Below, piece after piece: positions 51,961 through 60,523 of a DNA stretch of 64,000 bases. The notes under the pieces were generated by a model. It ran no database searches, was not told the origin of the DNA, and saw only the letters and a list, made by a program, of their open reading frames with translations. Made by a program: the position numbers and the translations under genes. Location of the stretch: assembly GCF_001613065.1 (NCBI RefSeq), contig NZ_BDBQ01000067.1, forward strand, positions 33,135-97,134. The letters are read 5' to 3'. Each line of letters begins with the position of its first letter. Position 1 is the stretch's first letter. The DNA comes from Nocardia miyunensis NBRC 108239 (lineage in GTDB: Bacteria > Actinomycetota > Actinomycetes > Mycobacteriales > Mycobacteriaceae).

Positions 51961-52908
51961 TCAAGGGTGGACGACCATGACGGGGCATGATGCGTGCTGG
52001 ACAAGTGTGTTGGCGGTCGAGCCGAACAGCATGCCGGTGAATCCGCCGCGGCCACGGCTGCCCACGACCACCAGTTGTGCCGACTCCGACCATTTCAGCA
52101 GGTGCTCGCCGGGCGCGAAGGCATACGAGTTGCGGGCGACTCGCACCTCGGGGAATTTCTCCTGCCATCCCGCGATTCGCTCGGCGACGATCGCGTTCTC
52201 GGCCTCGCCGGGATTTCCGTCGGCGAGCCGTAGCGTGTCGTAGCCGGCGTAGTGGCCGAAATTCTGGTCGTTGAACACGTGCACGGCGACCAGTTCGACA
52301 TCGCGTCGTGCTGCTTCGGCGAATGCCGCCGCGATCGCCGCATCGCTGGTCGGGCCACCGTCGATGCCGACCACGACCGGTCCGGACGAGTGAACGGTGC
52401 CACCGGCTTTCGGGTCGGCACGGACCACGACGACCGGCCCGTGCGCGTGCGCGACGACCGAGAGCAACGTCGAACCCAGGTGTGCGAGCGTTCCCGCCGA
52501 TCCCGTTGCGCCGATGACGACGGCGAATGCGCCGGTGCTGTGGTCGATGAGCAGAGCCGCCGCGTTGTCCGTGACGACCTCGGTGCTCACCGGTACCTCG
52601 GGCGCGATCGCATGGGCCACCCGTTCGGCGCGCATGATCGCCTGTTCGCCGTGGGCGCGGGCGGCGTCGACCACCGAGATGCTTCCCACCGAGTAGGCGC
52701 CGCCCGGCCAGGTCGTGCCGGTGAGGTTCATTCCGTGCACGATGCACAGCTCACGCCGGTGAGCGTCGGCGAATCGCGCCGCCCATCGCAGGGCCATGTC
52801 GGATCCCGGTGACCCGTCGACGCCGACGATCACTCTGGCCGAGGCCAGAATGTGCGCGTCGTCCTCGCTCCGTACCGGCCTCGTGCGCTTGCCGAATATG
52901 CCCGCCAT
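51961..52908 (-). CDS. Universal stress protein, two USP domains
   Basis: A 315-residue tandem USP, like mycobacterial Rv2005c/Rv2623. Domain 1 begins VIVGVDGSPGSDMALRWA at residue 27. Domain 2 begins VVVGIDGGPTSDAAIAAAF near residue 172 and carries the ATP motif VVVGSRGRGGFTGMLFGST (G-2x-G-9x-GS). The first domain's motif is degenerate (one residue short). In Mycobacterium these proteins belong to the DosR regulon. GGAGGGCACG precedes ATG 52908. A possible DosR box lies at 53001-53013. Confidence 0.85.
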   Translation of the reverse strand: MAGIFGKRTRPVRSEDDAHILASARVIVGVDGSPGSDMALRWAARFADAHRRELCIVHGMNLTGTTWPGGAYSVGSISVVDAARAHGEQAIMRAERVAHAIAPEVPVSTEVVTDNAAALLIDHSTGAFAVVIGATGSAGTLAHLGSTLLSVVAHAHGPVVVVRADPKAGGTVHSSGPVVVGIDGGPTSDAAIAAAFAEAARRDVELVAVHVFNDQNFGHYAGYDTLRLADGNPGEAENAIVAERIAGWQEKFPEVRVARNSYAFAPGEHLLKWSESAQLVVVGSRGRGGFTGMLFGSTANTLVQHASCPVMVVHP

Positions 52909-53307
52909 CGTGCCCTCCAGAGTTCTTCCGGCGAGGTGCCCGCGTCACAATCGTGCGAGCTCCGGGCCGGTTTCGGCACGGCCGAAGGTCACCGCACGCG
53001 CGGCCTTCGGACCACGAGCCGTTCACGCCCGCCCCTCGCACCGAACGGTCCGTCCGAAATATTCAGTGCACCAACGAGTTACCGACTCCGTGCCGCGCCG
53101 GCGTGCCGTTGTGGATCCGTCGCGGATTTCTACCTCGCGCGCGGTGAGTCGATCGGCACATCGACCGAGGTGGGCCGCGTCCACCCGGAACCGGGGAGGG
53201 GGACTTGTGTACCTGGGTGTGAAGACTCGATGCCCTATGGACACGGGCACGCGAACGGTGAAATCAAGCAGGTAGGAACCCGATATCCCACATGCCGAGG
53301 AGTGATC
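52909..53307. promoter_or_regulatory. 399-bp divergent promoter region of USP and Hsp20 genes
   Basis: Contains CGGCCTTCGGACC (53001-53013, 12 of 13 against GGGNCNNNNGNCC) on the USP side. On the Hsp20 side it holds GGGACTTGTGTACC (53200-53213), 11 of 14 against the DosR half-palindrome consensus GGGACTTTAGTCCC. In such GC-rich DNA weak matches are common, so these are suggestive only. Confidence 0.4.
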
Positions 53308-53730
53308 ATGAACCTGCTTCCTGCCCACCGCCCCGCCTCGATTCTGCCCGATCTCACCGACTGGTGGAATGCGTTCACTCCGGGGTTGGCGCCGATGCTG
53401 AGTAGTCACATGCTGCGGGTGGAGGAGTCCGCCGATGAGGGTCACTATGTGGTCCGTGCCGAGATTCCCGGCGTCGACCCGGCCAAGGACGTGGAGGTCT
53501 CCGTGCACGGCGGGCTGCTCACCATCAAGGCCGAGCGCAGCGAGAGCCGTGCGGAGGGCGGGCATTCGGAGTTCAGCTACGGCTCGTTCGAGCGCACCGT
53601 CTCGCTGCCGGAAGGCGCACAGGACGAGGGCATCGAAGCGACCTATGCCAAGGGGATCCTGACCGTGAGCGTGCCGGTGAGCGAACCGAAACAGAAGGTC
53701 ACCAAGGTCCAGGTCAAGTCCGGCGAATAG
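53308..53730 (+). CDS. Hsp20 small heat-shock protein, alpha-crystallin (Acr/HspX-like)
   Basis: A 140-residue small heat-shock protein. The alpha-crystallin domain is at about 35-130: MLRVEESADEGHYVVRAEIPGVDPAKDVEVSV, GGLLTIKAERSES, SFERTVSLPEGA, and YAKGILTVSVPVSE with the C-terminal hydrophobic strand. The length and the N-terminal PAHRPASILPDLTDWW resemble mycobacterial HspX/Acr, a DosR-regulated chaperone. GAGGAGTGATC precedes ATG 53308. The Ddn-like gene follows 62 bp later. Confidence 0.88.
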   Translation: MNLLPAHRPASILPDLTDWWNAFTPGLAPMLSSHMLRVEESADEGHYVVRAEIPGVDPAKDVEVSVHGGLLTIKAERSESRAEGGHSEFSYGSFERTVSLPEGAQDEGIEATYAKGILTVSVPVSEPKQKVTKVQVKSGE

Positions 53731-53792
53731 CCGACGTGCCGTGGTCGTGCGGTGTCGGGGTGCGGGGCGAGTCGATACCGAAGGAGGAACTC

Positions 53793-54359
53793 GTGAACGG
53801 CGTCAATGGGGGTGGTAGGCGGCAGTTGATCGTCGTCGCGGTCGGAGCGTCGGGTGTGGTTGCCGTGGCCATGGCATGGCTGGTGTTGCTGCCGAGGGTC
53901 TTCCGGCGAAACCGGGATGCGCTCCTGCGCTACCGCCCGGTGAAGAAGGTACTGACCGTGTGCGACGACCTGGCCTGCAAGGTCGCGGGTACGGAACGTT
54001 CGTCGTGGGGGATCCTGACCCATGTGGGCCGCCGCAGCGGGCGCGTCTACCGCACGCCGCTCGGTGCGCATCCGTTCGGCGACGGCTTCCTACTGCCCTT
54101 GGGCTATGGCCCGAATACGGATTGGTATCGAAACCTGGTCGCCGCCGGAACCTGCGAGCTCACCTGGAAGGGAGCCACCTACCCGCTGGAGCAGCCCGAG
54201 GTGGTTTCCGGGCCCGAGATCATGCGGTCGTGGCCCATGCGGGACCGACTCTTGTTGCGAATGGCCGGAATGCGCTGCTTCGTGTGGATGCACGCACCCG
54301 TGGAACAAGTCGCGAAGCCACCACTGATCGACTCCCCGGCCGAACGCGCGGCGCCGTGA
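53793..54359 (+). CDS. Deazaflavin (F420)-dependent nitroreductase-family protein
   Basis: A 188-residue protein with one N-terminal transmembrane helix (about 9-34), then the Ddn-like split-barrel domain: WGILTHVGRRSGRVYRTPLGAHPFGDGFLLPLGYG, DWYRNLVAAGTCELTWKG. Membrane-anchored quinone or nitro reduction with F420H2 is the family role. AAGGAGG precedes GTG 53793. It likely shares the Hsp20 transcript. Confidence 0.8.
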   Translation: MNGVNGGGRRQLIVVAVGASGVVAVAMAWLVLLPRVFRRNRDALLRYRPVKKVLTVCDDLACKVAGTERSSWGILTHVGRRSGRVYRTPLGAHPFGDGFLLPLGYGPNTDWYRNLVAAGTCELTWKGATYPLEQPEVVSGPEIMRSWPMRDRLLLRMAGMRCFVWMHAPVEQVAKPPLIDSPAERAAP

Positions 54360-54372
54360 CCACGAACACCAC

Positions 54373-55665
54373 TCACCGACGCTCCAGTTCGAGTCGCAGG
54401 AAGTGTGCCGCGCAGGAGATGCATGGGTCGTAGTTGCGGATGGTGCGTTCGCACAGGGCGGTGAGCGGGGCGTCGTCGAGTTCGAGGTGGGCATCGACCG
54501 CTCGGCGCAGGTCGTCCTCGATGGCAGCCTGGTTCTGTGAGGTTGGTGGCACGATGCTTGCCGCTCGGATGACGCCGTGGGTGTCGGTCTGGTACCGGTG
54601 GTACAGCAGTCCGCGCGGAGCCTCGCTCACCCCGTGTCCCGTACCGGCGCGTGGTTCTACGGGAACGGCTGCGCGGTAGGGGGTTTCGTAGTCCTCGATG
54701 AGCCGTAGGGCTTCTTCGAGGGCGTAGGCGAGTTCGACGGTGCGGACCAGGATGCTGCGGAAGGGGTTGCGGCAGTCGGGCCCGAGGCCGATCTCCGCGG
54801 CCACATGGCGGGTCAGCAGGGACAGTTGTGTGGAGTTGAGGGTGTAACGGGCCAGAGGCCCGGTGAGGTAGCGGCGGCCGTCGAGTGCGGCGTGCAGGGC
54901 TGTGGAGTGTGGTGCCTGGTGTTCGGTGATGTGGTCGGGGAATTGCTGTGCGGTGAAGGTGGTTCCGGTGCTGGTGTGCAGGTCGCCGGATTCGATGGCG
55001 TAGTGGTTGGGGTGGGTGGCGGCGAGTAGGTCGTGGGGTAGTTCGAGGTCGGGGAAGTCCAGGTGGGCGGTTCGGCGGGCGGTGGCGATGGCTGCGTGTA
55101 GTGCTCGGCGGAGTTGTTCGGTGATCGGTTGTACGTCGGCGGGGGTGGGCACGGAGTAGAAGCCGCCGACGCGGACGTTGATGGGATGGATGGGTCGGCC
55201 GCCGATGAGTTCGAGTAGGGCGTTGCCTGTCTTTTTGATCATCAGCCCTTGTTCGACGAGGTCGCGGTGGTCCGCGGCCATGGTGATCGCGTCGGGGTAG
55301 CCGAGGAAGTCGGGCAGATGGAGTAGGAAGATGTGCAGGCTGTGGCTGGAGATCCATTCGCCGCAGTACAGGAGTCGGCGTAGGCGCTCGAGTGGTGGGT
55401 CGAGTTCGATTCCGCACAACTGCTCGAGTGCGTTGCAGGCGCTGGTTTGGTAGGCGACCGGGCAGATTCCGCAGATGCGCGCGGTGATGTCGGGTGGTTC
55501 GGTGTAGGCGCGGCCTCGCAGGAGGGCCTCGAAGAATCGGGGAGGTTCGTAGATGTTCAGTTCCGCGCGTTCCACCGTGCCGTCGGAGACGACGATACGC
55601 AACGCTCCCTCGCCCTCCACGCGGGTCAGCGACCCGACGTGAATGTGCCTACTGTGCTGCGTCAT
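54373..55665 (-). CDS. [NiFe]-hydrogenase large subunit, group 3-like, orphan
   Basis: A 430-residue large subunit. The proximal motif L1 RICGICPVAYQTSACNAL (CxxC near residue 65) and the distal motif L2 DPCISCAAHFLRLELERR give four Cys ligands for the NiFe centre. The sequence resembles group 3b cytoplasmic bidirectional hydrogenases (HyhL). No small, diaphorase or maturation subunit is encoded nearby, so it cannot form a working hydrogenase from this window alone. It is convergent with the Ddn-like gene and 222 bp downstream of the DosR-like gene. Confidence 0.85.
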   Translation of the reverse strand: MTQHSRHIHVGSLTRVEGEGALRIVVSDGTVERAELNIYEPPRFFEALLRGRAYTEPPDITARICGICPVAYQTSACNALEQLCGIELDPPLERLRRLLYCGEWISSHSLHIFLLHLPDFLGYPDAITMAADHRDLVEQGLMIKKTGNALLELIGGRPIHPINVRVGGFYSVPTPADVQPITEQLRRALHAAIATARRTAHLDFPDLELPHDLLAATHPNHYAIESGDLHTSTGTTFTAQQFPDHITEHQAPHSTALHAALDGRRYLTGPLARYTLNSTQLSLLTRHVAAEIGLGPDCRNPFRSILVRTVELAYALEEALRLIEDYETPYRAAVPVEPRAGTGHGVSEAPRGLLYHRYQTDTHGVIRAASIVPPTSQNQAAIEDDLRRAVDAHLELDDAPLTALCERTIRNYDPCISCAAHFLRLELERR

Positions 55666-55887
55666 CGGCTTCGCGCTGGTCGATGTCTCCAGGAGTCATC
55701 GTCGGGCTCGATTCATCGAGGAAGTCGTCGTCGGCGTCACCGGGGACGGGGAAAGTGACGCCGACCGGAACGAGTCTGCCGTGTGAGCCGACCCGGATGC
55801 GAGGGGCGAAGGTCACCGCTCGAGGGGTACCGCGGCGGTGATCGGCGGGGACCGTTTTCGAGCGATGTCCCGGCGCCTTGCCGAGGT

Positions 55888-56535
55888 TCAGTGTGAGTCC
55901 GGTTGCTCCGCACGGAGTTTCGCCGCCAGAACGGCGGCCTGGGTGCGGCGTTCCATCCCGAGTTTGGCCAGCAGACGCGAGACGTAGTTCTTGATCGTCT
56001 TCTCGGCCAGGAACATGCGCTGTGCGATCTGCCGGTTGGTCAATCCCTCGCCGAGCAGGTCGAGCAGTGCGCGTTCCTGCTCGGTGAGATCCGCCAGCGG
56101 GCCGTCGGGCTGGGCGCTGCGGCGCAGCCGATCCATCAGCGCGGCTGTGGCCCGGCTGTCCAGCAGGGAGCGGCCCGCCCCGACGGTCTTCACGGCGGCG
56201 GCGAGTTCCATGCCTTTGACGTCCTTGACGATGTAACCGCTGGCTCCGGCCAGGATCGCGTCGAGCATCGCCTGTTCGTCGGTGAACGAGGTCAGGATCA
56301 GGCACCTCAGGTCCTCGACCGTGGACAACAGCTCCCGGCACAGCTCGATGCCGTTGCCGTCGGGTAGCCGCACATCGAGCACGGCGACATCCGGGCGCAG
56401 CGCGGGAATCCGCGCCAGCGCGTGCGTCACGTCGCCCGCCTGGCCGACGACGGTGAGTTCGGGATCTTCCTGGAGTAGATCGATCAGTCCCCGTCGCACG
56501 ATTTCGTGATCGTCGACCAAGAACACCGTGGTCAT
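55888..56535 (-). CDS. DosR/NarL-type response regulator
   Basis: A 215-residue regulator. The receiver domain has VFLVDDHEIVRRGL, phosphoacceptor Asp54 in VAVLDVRLPDG and Lys in YIVKDVKG. The DNA-binding domain is LuxR-type, with LTEQERALLDLLGEGLTNRQIAQRM and EKTIKNYVSRLLAKLGMERRTQAAV. Asp54 and the 215-residue length equal mycobacterial DosR/DevR (217). GGAGGTCACG precedes ATG 56535. It lies 16 bp after the Acg-type gene, hence co-transcribed. Its likely kinase is the GAF-containing gene at 58654-60429. Confidence 0.88.
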   Translation of the reverse strand: MTTVFLVDDHEIVRRGLIDLLQEDPELTVVGQAGDVTHALARIPALRPDVAVLDVRLPDGNGIELCRELLSTVEDLRCLILTSFTDEQAMLDAILAGASGYIVKDVKGMELAAAVKTVGAGRSLLDSRATAALMDRLRRSAQPDGPLADLTEQERALLDLLGEGLTNRQIAQRMFLAEKTIKNYVSRLLAKLGMERRTQAAVLAAKLRAEQPDSH

Positions 56536-56551
56536 CGTGACCTCCAATCCG

Positions 56552-57544
56552 TCAGTGCCGGATCTCGAATATCTCGTCGAGGGGCCGGCGCGGAGTCGGC
56601 GGCGGTTGTTCGCCGTCGGGAGCGGTGCCGATGCGGACGATCACCTGTGGCGACGCCTGGTGCGGCAGCATCGCGGCCACCGTCTGCCGCCCGGCGGGCA
56701 GTTCGGTGATATGGGTCAGCGGGCAGGTGGCGAGCCCGGCCGCGGTGCATTCGAGCAGTACCGCGGACAGGGCCTCACCGGTGCGCAACCACTGTGTGAT
56801 CGAATCCTCGTACGAGCTCAGCACCACGAGGGCGGATCGGTCACGGACCTCGGCGCGACGTTCGGAATGCGACGGCCGCGGGAACGATCGGCCCACATCG
56901 ACGCGGGCGAACTCCGCGTCGGATGCCAGCGCTGTCGGCGGGACTCCCTCGGAGGTGCCGGAATGTCCTGACCACCAACGTATTTCCTGTTGGTAGAACA
57001 TGTCGTACCGGCGTGCTGCCGCGGCCCGCTCGGATACCGCCGCGAGCTGAGGCCGAATCTCGTCCGGGAGGACATCGAGGGTGAGGTCGTGTGGCGTGAC
57101 CAGTCCGCGCAGCGCGTGAACGAGGTCGGTCCACGCGGTCGGCGGGAGCATGGGCAGCCGATCGCTGTGACGGCACTCGATGGCGGCGGCGCGGCGCGCG
57201 ATTCCGGGCGGAGGGTCGGACCACGGACGGAAATCGATCTCGGCGAGGTGATCCATTCGGCTCGTATCGGGCAACCGGATGGTGTCGGTGTGCCAGCCCA
57301 GCGTCGCGAACACGGTGCGCGCGTGATGCAGTGCGGCGCCGCAGCCGATGAACTGTTGACGGCCCCGTGGGTCGGCGGCGAGCAGGCGACGATCCGGATC
57401 CGAGTACAGGTGCAGCAGGAAACCGTCGAAGATCCAGTGCCACGGCTGGGAGTTGTGCAGTGACGGAGCGCGAGCGGCCCGGCGTACCGCGGTCTCGATC
57501 GTGCGGATATCGGGCGCAGTGGTGATGGGATCGCTTGCTGTCAT
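56552..57544 (-). CDS. Acg-type nitroreductase-family protein 1
   Basis: A 330-residue protein of the nitroreductase fold: VRRAARAPSLHNSQPWHWIFDG, AADPRGRQQFIGCGAALHHAR, VVLSSYEDSITQWLRTGEALSAVLLECTAAGLATCPLTHITEL. This is the mycobacterial Acg (Rv2032) subgroup, a DosR-regulon protein thought to sequester FMN rather than reduce substrates. The order with the response regulator suggests one operon, led by the box at 57601-57613. Confidence 0.85.
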   Translation of the reverse strand: MTASDPITTAPDIRTIETAVRRAARAPSLHNSQPWHWIFDGFLLHLYSDPDRRLLAADPRGRQQFIGCGAALHHARTVFATLGWHTDTIRLPDTSRMDHLAEIDFRPWSDPPPGIARRAAAIECRHSDRLPMLPPTAWTDLVHALRGLVTPHDLTLDVLPDEIRPQLAAVSERAAAARRYDMFYQQEIRWWSGHSGTSEGVPPTALASDAEFARVDVGRSFPRPSHSERRAEVRDRSALVVLSSYEDSITQWLRTGEALSAVLLECTAAGLATCPLTHITELPAGRQTVAAMLPHQASPQVIVRIGTAPDGEQPPPTPRRPLDEIFEIRH

Positions 57545-57600
57545 GTAGCAAGCCTGCGCGGCTGCGACCACGACATATACGGCCTTTCGGGCCAGGTGAA

Positions 57601-57613
57601 GGGCCGATGGTCC
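57601..57613. promoter_or_regulatory. Candidate DosR box upstream of Acg-type gene 1
   Basis: GGGCCGATGGTCC, about 57 bp upstream of the start at 57544. It fits the GGGNC-N4-GNCC half-symmetric pattern, and the extended form AGGACCATCGGCCCTT on the coding strand resembles known mycobacterial boxes. Confidence 0.5.
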
Positions 57614-57629
57614 TCTCTCGGCCGTGGGT

Positions 57630-58502
57630 TCACCGAACCTGCCGGGAGCACAGCACATCCAGCGCGTCGACGAGCAGGTGCCGGAGCTCCCGGGCGATCT
57701 CCGACAGCGCGGTCCCGTCGAGGATCTGTGGAAGTGCGGTGGGATCACCGGCTTCGACCAGGGTGCCGGTGCTGTCCGCGCGGACGACCACGAATGCCGA
57801 CGACAGCCACGCGGCCTGCGGATCCGCGGCGATCGCCCGGGCCATGAGCAGCGGGTGGCATGCGCTGAAAACCAGGTAGTCATCGATGTGCGCGCCGAGC
57901 CGGTTGCGCACGAGCGCCTGCAGATCGGTTTCACCGACAATCTCGAAACCGTGCCGTTCCAGCGCCTTCCTGATGTACTCGGCCGTCTCGTCGAACGGCC
58001 TGTCCACGTGCGCGGTGAGAACGGGGACCGGTGTCACCGGAATGCGGATCTCGGTGAACAGCCGTCGCGGGTCGCTCATCTCGTCGGGAGCGATCAGATA
58101 CACCTCGGTCGGCGGACCGGCGGACCGGTAGCCCGATTCGCGGATCCACTCGTGCAGCGCCCGGTACGCCGTGTCGAGGCTGTCGTATCCGCCGCGGTGG
58201 CAGGTGCGCGCCACCAGGCTGCCCGGCTGTGCGATCACCTCGGCCCCGGACCGTATCCCCAGTTTCGTGCCGAGATCCACCGGTACCGCGAAATCGATCC
58301 GGATGTTCCCGTCCGGTTCCGCGTCTTCCCGGTAGGTGATCGTGGGGGCCCCGCAGGCGATCAAACCTGCTCTTTCGGTGGCCGTGGTCAATTCGCGCAT
58401 ACCGGCGTCGACATCCGTGCCCAGGCGGTCCGGGCGCAGTTGCCACGGGAGACGCAACATCGTCTGCGGCACCGTCTCGTACACGTCGACGCGGTATTCC
58501 AT
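57630..58502 (-). CDS. GyrI-like and DUF302 fusion protein
   Basis: A 290-residue protein. Residues 1-150 have a GyrI-like (AraC effector-binding) fold, with VYETVPQTMLRL and GPPTEVYLIAP. Residues about 160-285 match DUF302, with VLTAHVDRPFDETAEYIRKALERHGFEIVGETDLQ. GyrI-like domains bind small ligands and DUF302 is of unknown role. Strong GGAGG before ATG 58502, and a possible DosR box about 100 bp upstream. Its place in the island suggests a stress-time ligand binder. Confidence 0.78.
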   Translation of the reverse strand: MEYRVDVYETVPQTMLRLPWQLRPDRLGTDVDAGMRELTTATERAGLIACGAPTITYREDAEPDGNIRIDFAVPVDLGTKLGIRSGAEVIAQPGSLVARTCHRGGYDSLDTAYRALHEWIRESGYRSAGPPTEVYLIAPDEMSDPRRLFTEIRIPVTPVPVLTAHVDRPFDETAEYIRKALERHGFEIVGETDLQALVRNRLGAHIDDYLVFSACHPLLMARAIAADPQAAWLSSAFVVVRADSTGTLVEAGDPTALPQILDGTALSEIARELRHLLVDALDVLCSRQVR

Positions 58503-58604
58503 GGCAGCCTCCTCGCATAGGTCGGCTCACCGGTGCCGATGGGCCGCACAGCCGCGGAGTCCTTCCGCCTGTCGCAGTCAACGCGCAATCTCGCCGACGG
58601 GACA

Positions 58605-58617
58605 GGGCTTTTCGTCC
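58605..58617. promoter_or_regulatory. Weaker candidate DosR box
   Basis: GGGCTTTTCGTCC, 12 of 13 against GGGNCNNNNGNCC, about 103 bp before the GyrI-DUF302 start. Confidence 0.35.
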
Positions 58618-58653
58618 GCTGTGGTGCGTCCTAAGTCCATCGTGCGAATGCCC

Positions 58654-60429
58654 TCAGCGCAGCGGCGCGGTCCATCGAAGGCGGGTGCCGGGACCGGCGG
58701 GACCGGGATGCGCGGCCGGGCCGACGTCGAAGGAGCCGCCGCACTCCCTCGCCCGGCTCGCCAGATTGGCCAGGCCGCTCGAAGTCCGGCCGGGCGGTAT
58801 GCCGCGGCCGTCGTCCTGCACGATGATGCTGATCTCGTCGCTCACGTGAATTTCGACGGTGAGATGCTCGGCGCCGGAATGATGCACGGCGTTGCTGATC
58901 GCCTCACGGACCACCGCCTCGACATGGTCGGCGAGTTCGCTGCCCAGGATTGACAGGGAGCCGGTGACGTTCACCGAGGTCGCGATCGGCGAATCCGCGG
59001 TGTGCCGGCGGATCACCTCGTCGATACGCCGTCGCAGGTGACCGACCACGGGATCGTCGCTGTGCAGGTCGAAGATGGTCGTACGGATTTCCTGGACCAC
59101 CTCCTGCAACTCCGCGACGGCCGCGCTGATCCGTTGCCGCACTTCGGGTTTGTTGCTGCGTGGCACGGTGCCCTGCAGCAGCAGCCCTACGGCGAAGAGT
59201 CGCTGGATGACCTGATCGTGCAGGTCACGGGCGATGCGATCACGGTCGGCGAGCACGGTCAATTCCTGTATTCGCTCCCGGGTGGCGGCCATTTGCATCG
59301 CTACCGCCGCCTGACCGGCGAACGCCGTGGCCAAGTCGAGAATCTCCTCGTTGTAGGGCGCTGCTCCCGCCGCCCTGGTGGTGATCAGCACCCCGAGCGC
59401 GGTTTCGCGGGCATGCAGGGGAAGCAGCAGCGCGGGCCCGTCGCCGAGCAGGACTCCGCCCGGTCCCGTCGTCAGCCGCTGTGCGGTTCGGGTGCGGAAG
59501 GCCGTGCCGATTTCGGTGTGGGTGATCGGTAGCCGCGGTGAGACCGATGCGGGGGGTGCGACGCACGCGATCTCGAGGCCGGCGACCTGGTCGACCGGTA
59601 TGTCCGTGTCGGGGCTGATGAGCAGTACCGCCCGGTCCGAGGAGGTGAGTTGCCGGGCGTGCTCGACGAGGTGGCCGAACACCTCCCGAGAGTCGGCGTT
59701 GCCGAGGAATTCGGCGGTCAGGTCGCGGGTGGCGGAGATCCAGGTGTGCCGGCTGCGGGCCGATTCGTACAGGTGGGCATTGTCGATGGCGACACCGGCC
59801 GCGCCTGCCAGCGCCTTCACCACCACCTCGTCGTCGTCGGTGAAAGCCTGCTCGGCGATCTTCTCGGTGAGGTACAGATTGCCGAACACTTTGTCACGGA
59901 TGCGGATGGGCACCCCGAGGAAGCTGTGCATGGGCGGGTGGTCGGGCGGGAATCCGACCGACGCGGGATGGGCGGAAATACGTTCCAGCCGAATCGGTTT
60001 CGGCTCATCGATCAGCAGGCCCAGCACGCCCCGCCCCTGCGGAAGATCGCCGATGAGGGCGCGTTGGTCGTCGTCGATGCCCTGATGGATGAACTGGATC
60101 AGCTCGTGACCCTGCCCACGCACACCGAGCGCTCCGTAGCGGGCGCCGACCAGGCTGGTCGCGGTGTGCACGATGGTGCGCAGAGTTTCGTCCAGATCGA
60201 GTCCGGAGGTGACCGTCAGCATGGCCTCGACCAGGCCGTCTATCCGTTCCCGGGCATCGCTTATCTGCTCGATGCGGTCTTTGACCTCGTCGAGCAGTTC
60301 ACGCAATCGCAGCTGCGACAGCGTCTCGCGCACCGAGTACGCATCCGACGACTGGGGCGTGTTGTCCCCTTCCGCTGCAGGTAACCCATGGTTTCTGGTG
60401 GCGTCGATCACCTCGTGAGAACGCACCAC
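58654..60429 (-). CDS. DosS/DevS-like GAF sensor histidine kinase
   Basis: A 591-residue kinase with the DosS order. GAF-A at about 63-205 has the HPASVGFPPDHPPMHSFLGVPI segment that in DosS carries the proximal haem His. GAF-B spans about 230-378. The HisKA_3 dimerisation helix has RIARDLHDQVIQRLFAVGLLLQG (phospho-His about residue 402). The HATPase domain has REAISNAVHHSGAEHL and DDGRGIPPGRTSSGLANL. It probably senses O2/NO/CO or redox state and phosphorylates the DosR-like regulator. GTG 60429 is used; Shine-Dalgarno is weak. Confidence 0.88.
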   Translation of the reverse strand: MVRSHEVIDATRNHGLPAAEGDNTPQSSDAYSVRETLSQLRLRELLDEVKDRIEQISDARERIDGLVEAMLTVTSGLDLDETLRTIVHTATSLVGARYGALGVRGQGHELIQFIHQGIDDDQRALIGDLPQGRGVLGLLIDEPKPIRLERISAHPASVGFPPDHPPMHSFLGVPIRIRDKVFGNLYLTEKIAEQAFTDDDEVVVKALAGAAGVAIDNAHLYESARSRHTWISATRDLTAEFLGNADSREVFGHLVEHARQLTSSDRAVLLISPDTDIPVDQVAGLEIACVAPPASVSPRLPITHTEIGTAFRTRTAQRLTTGPGGVLLGDGPALLLPLHARETALGVLITTRAAGAAPYNEEILDLATAFAGQAAVAMQMAATRERIQELTVLADRDRIARDLHDQVIQRLFAVGLLLQGTVPRSNKPEVRQRISAAVAELQEVVQEIRTTIFDLHSDDPVVGHLRRRIDEVIRRHTADSPIATSVNVTGSLSILGSELADHVEAVVREAISNAVHHSGAEHLTVEIHVSDEISIIVQDDGRGIPPGRTSSGLANLASRARECGGSFDVGPAAHPGPAGPGTRLRWTAPLR

Positions 60430-60523
60430 AGTTTAATCACCCGGGTCGGCGGTGGCAGCCTTCATATGAGCAGCGGTCGCGACTGTCCATGCGCGGCGGG
60501 CCCGCATCCGGGGTGCGGCTCGA

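Noticed and set aside
55649..55816. Possible 55-residue acidic ORF between the hydrogenase and DosR-like genes on the minus strand
   Set aside because: GTG start without a clear ribosome-binding site, no recognisable motif, and not like the missing hydrogenase small subunit.
55861..55880. Possible DosR box (GGGACATCGCTCG on the minus strand) before the hydrogenase gene
   Set aside because: Two mismatches in the core positions; such matches arise often by chance in DNA this GC-rich.
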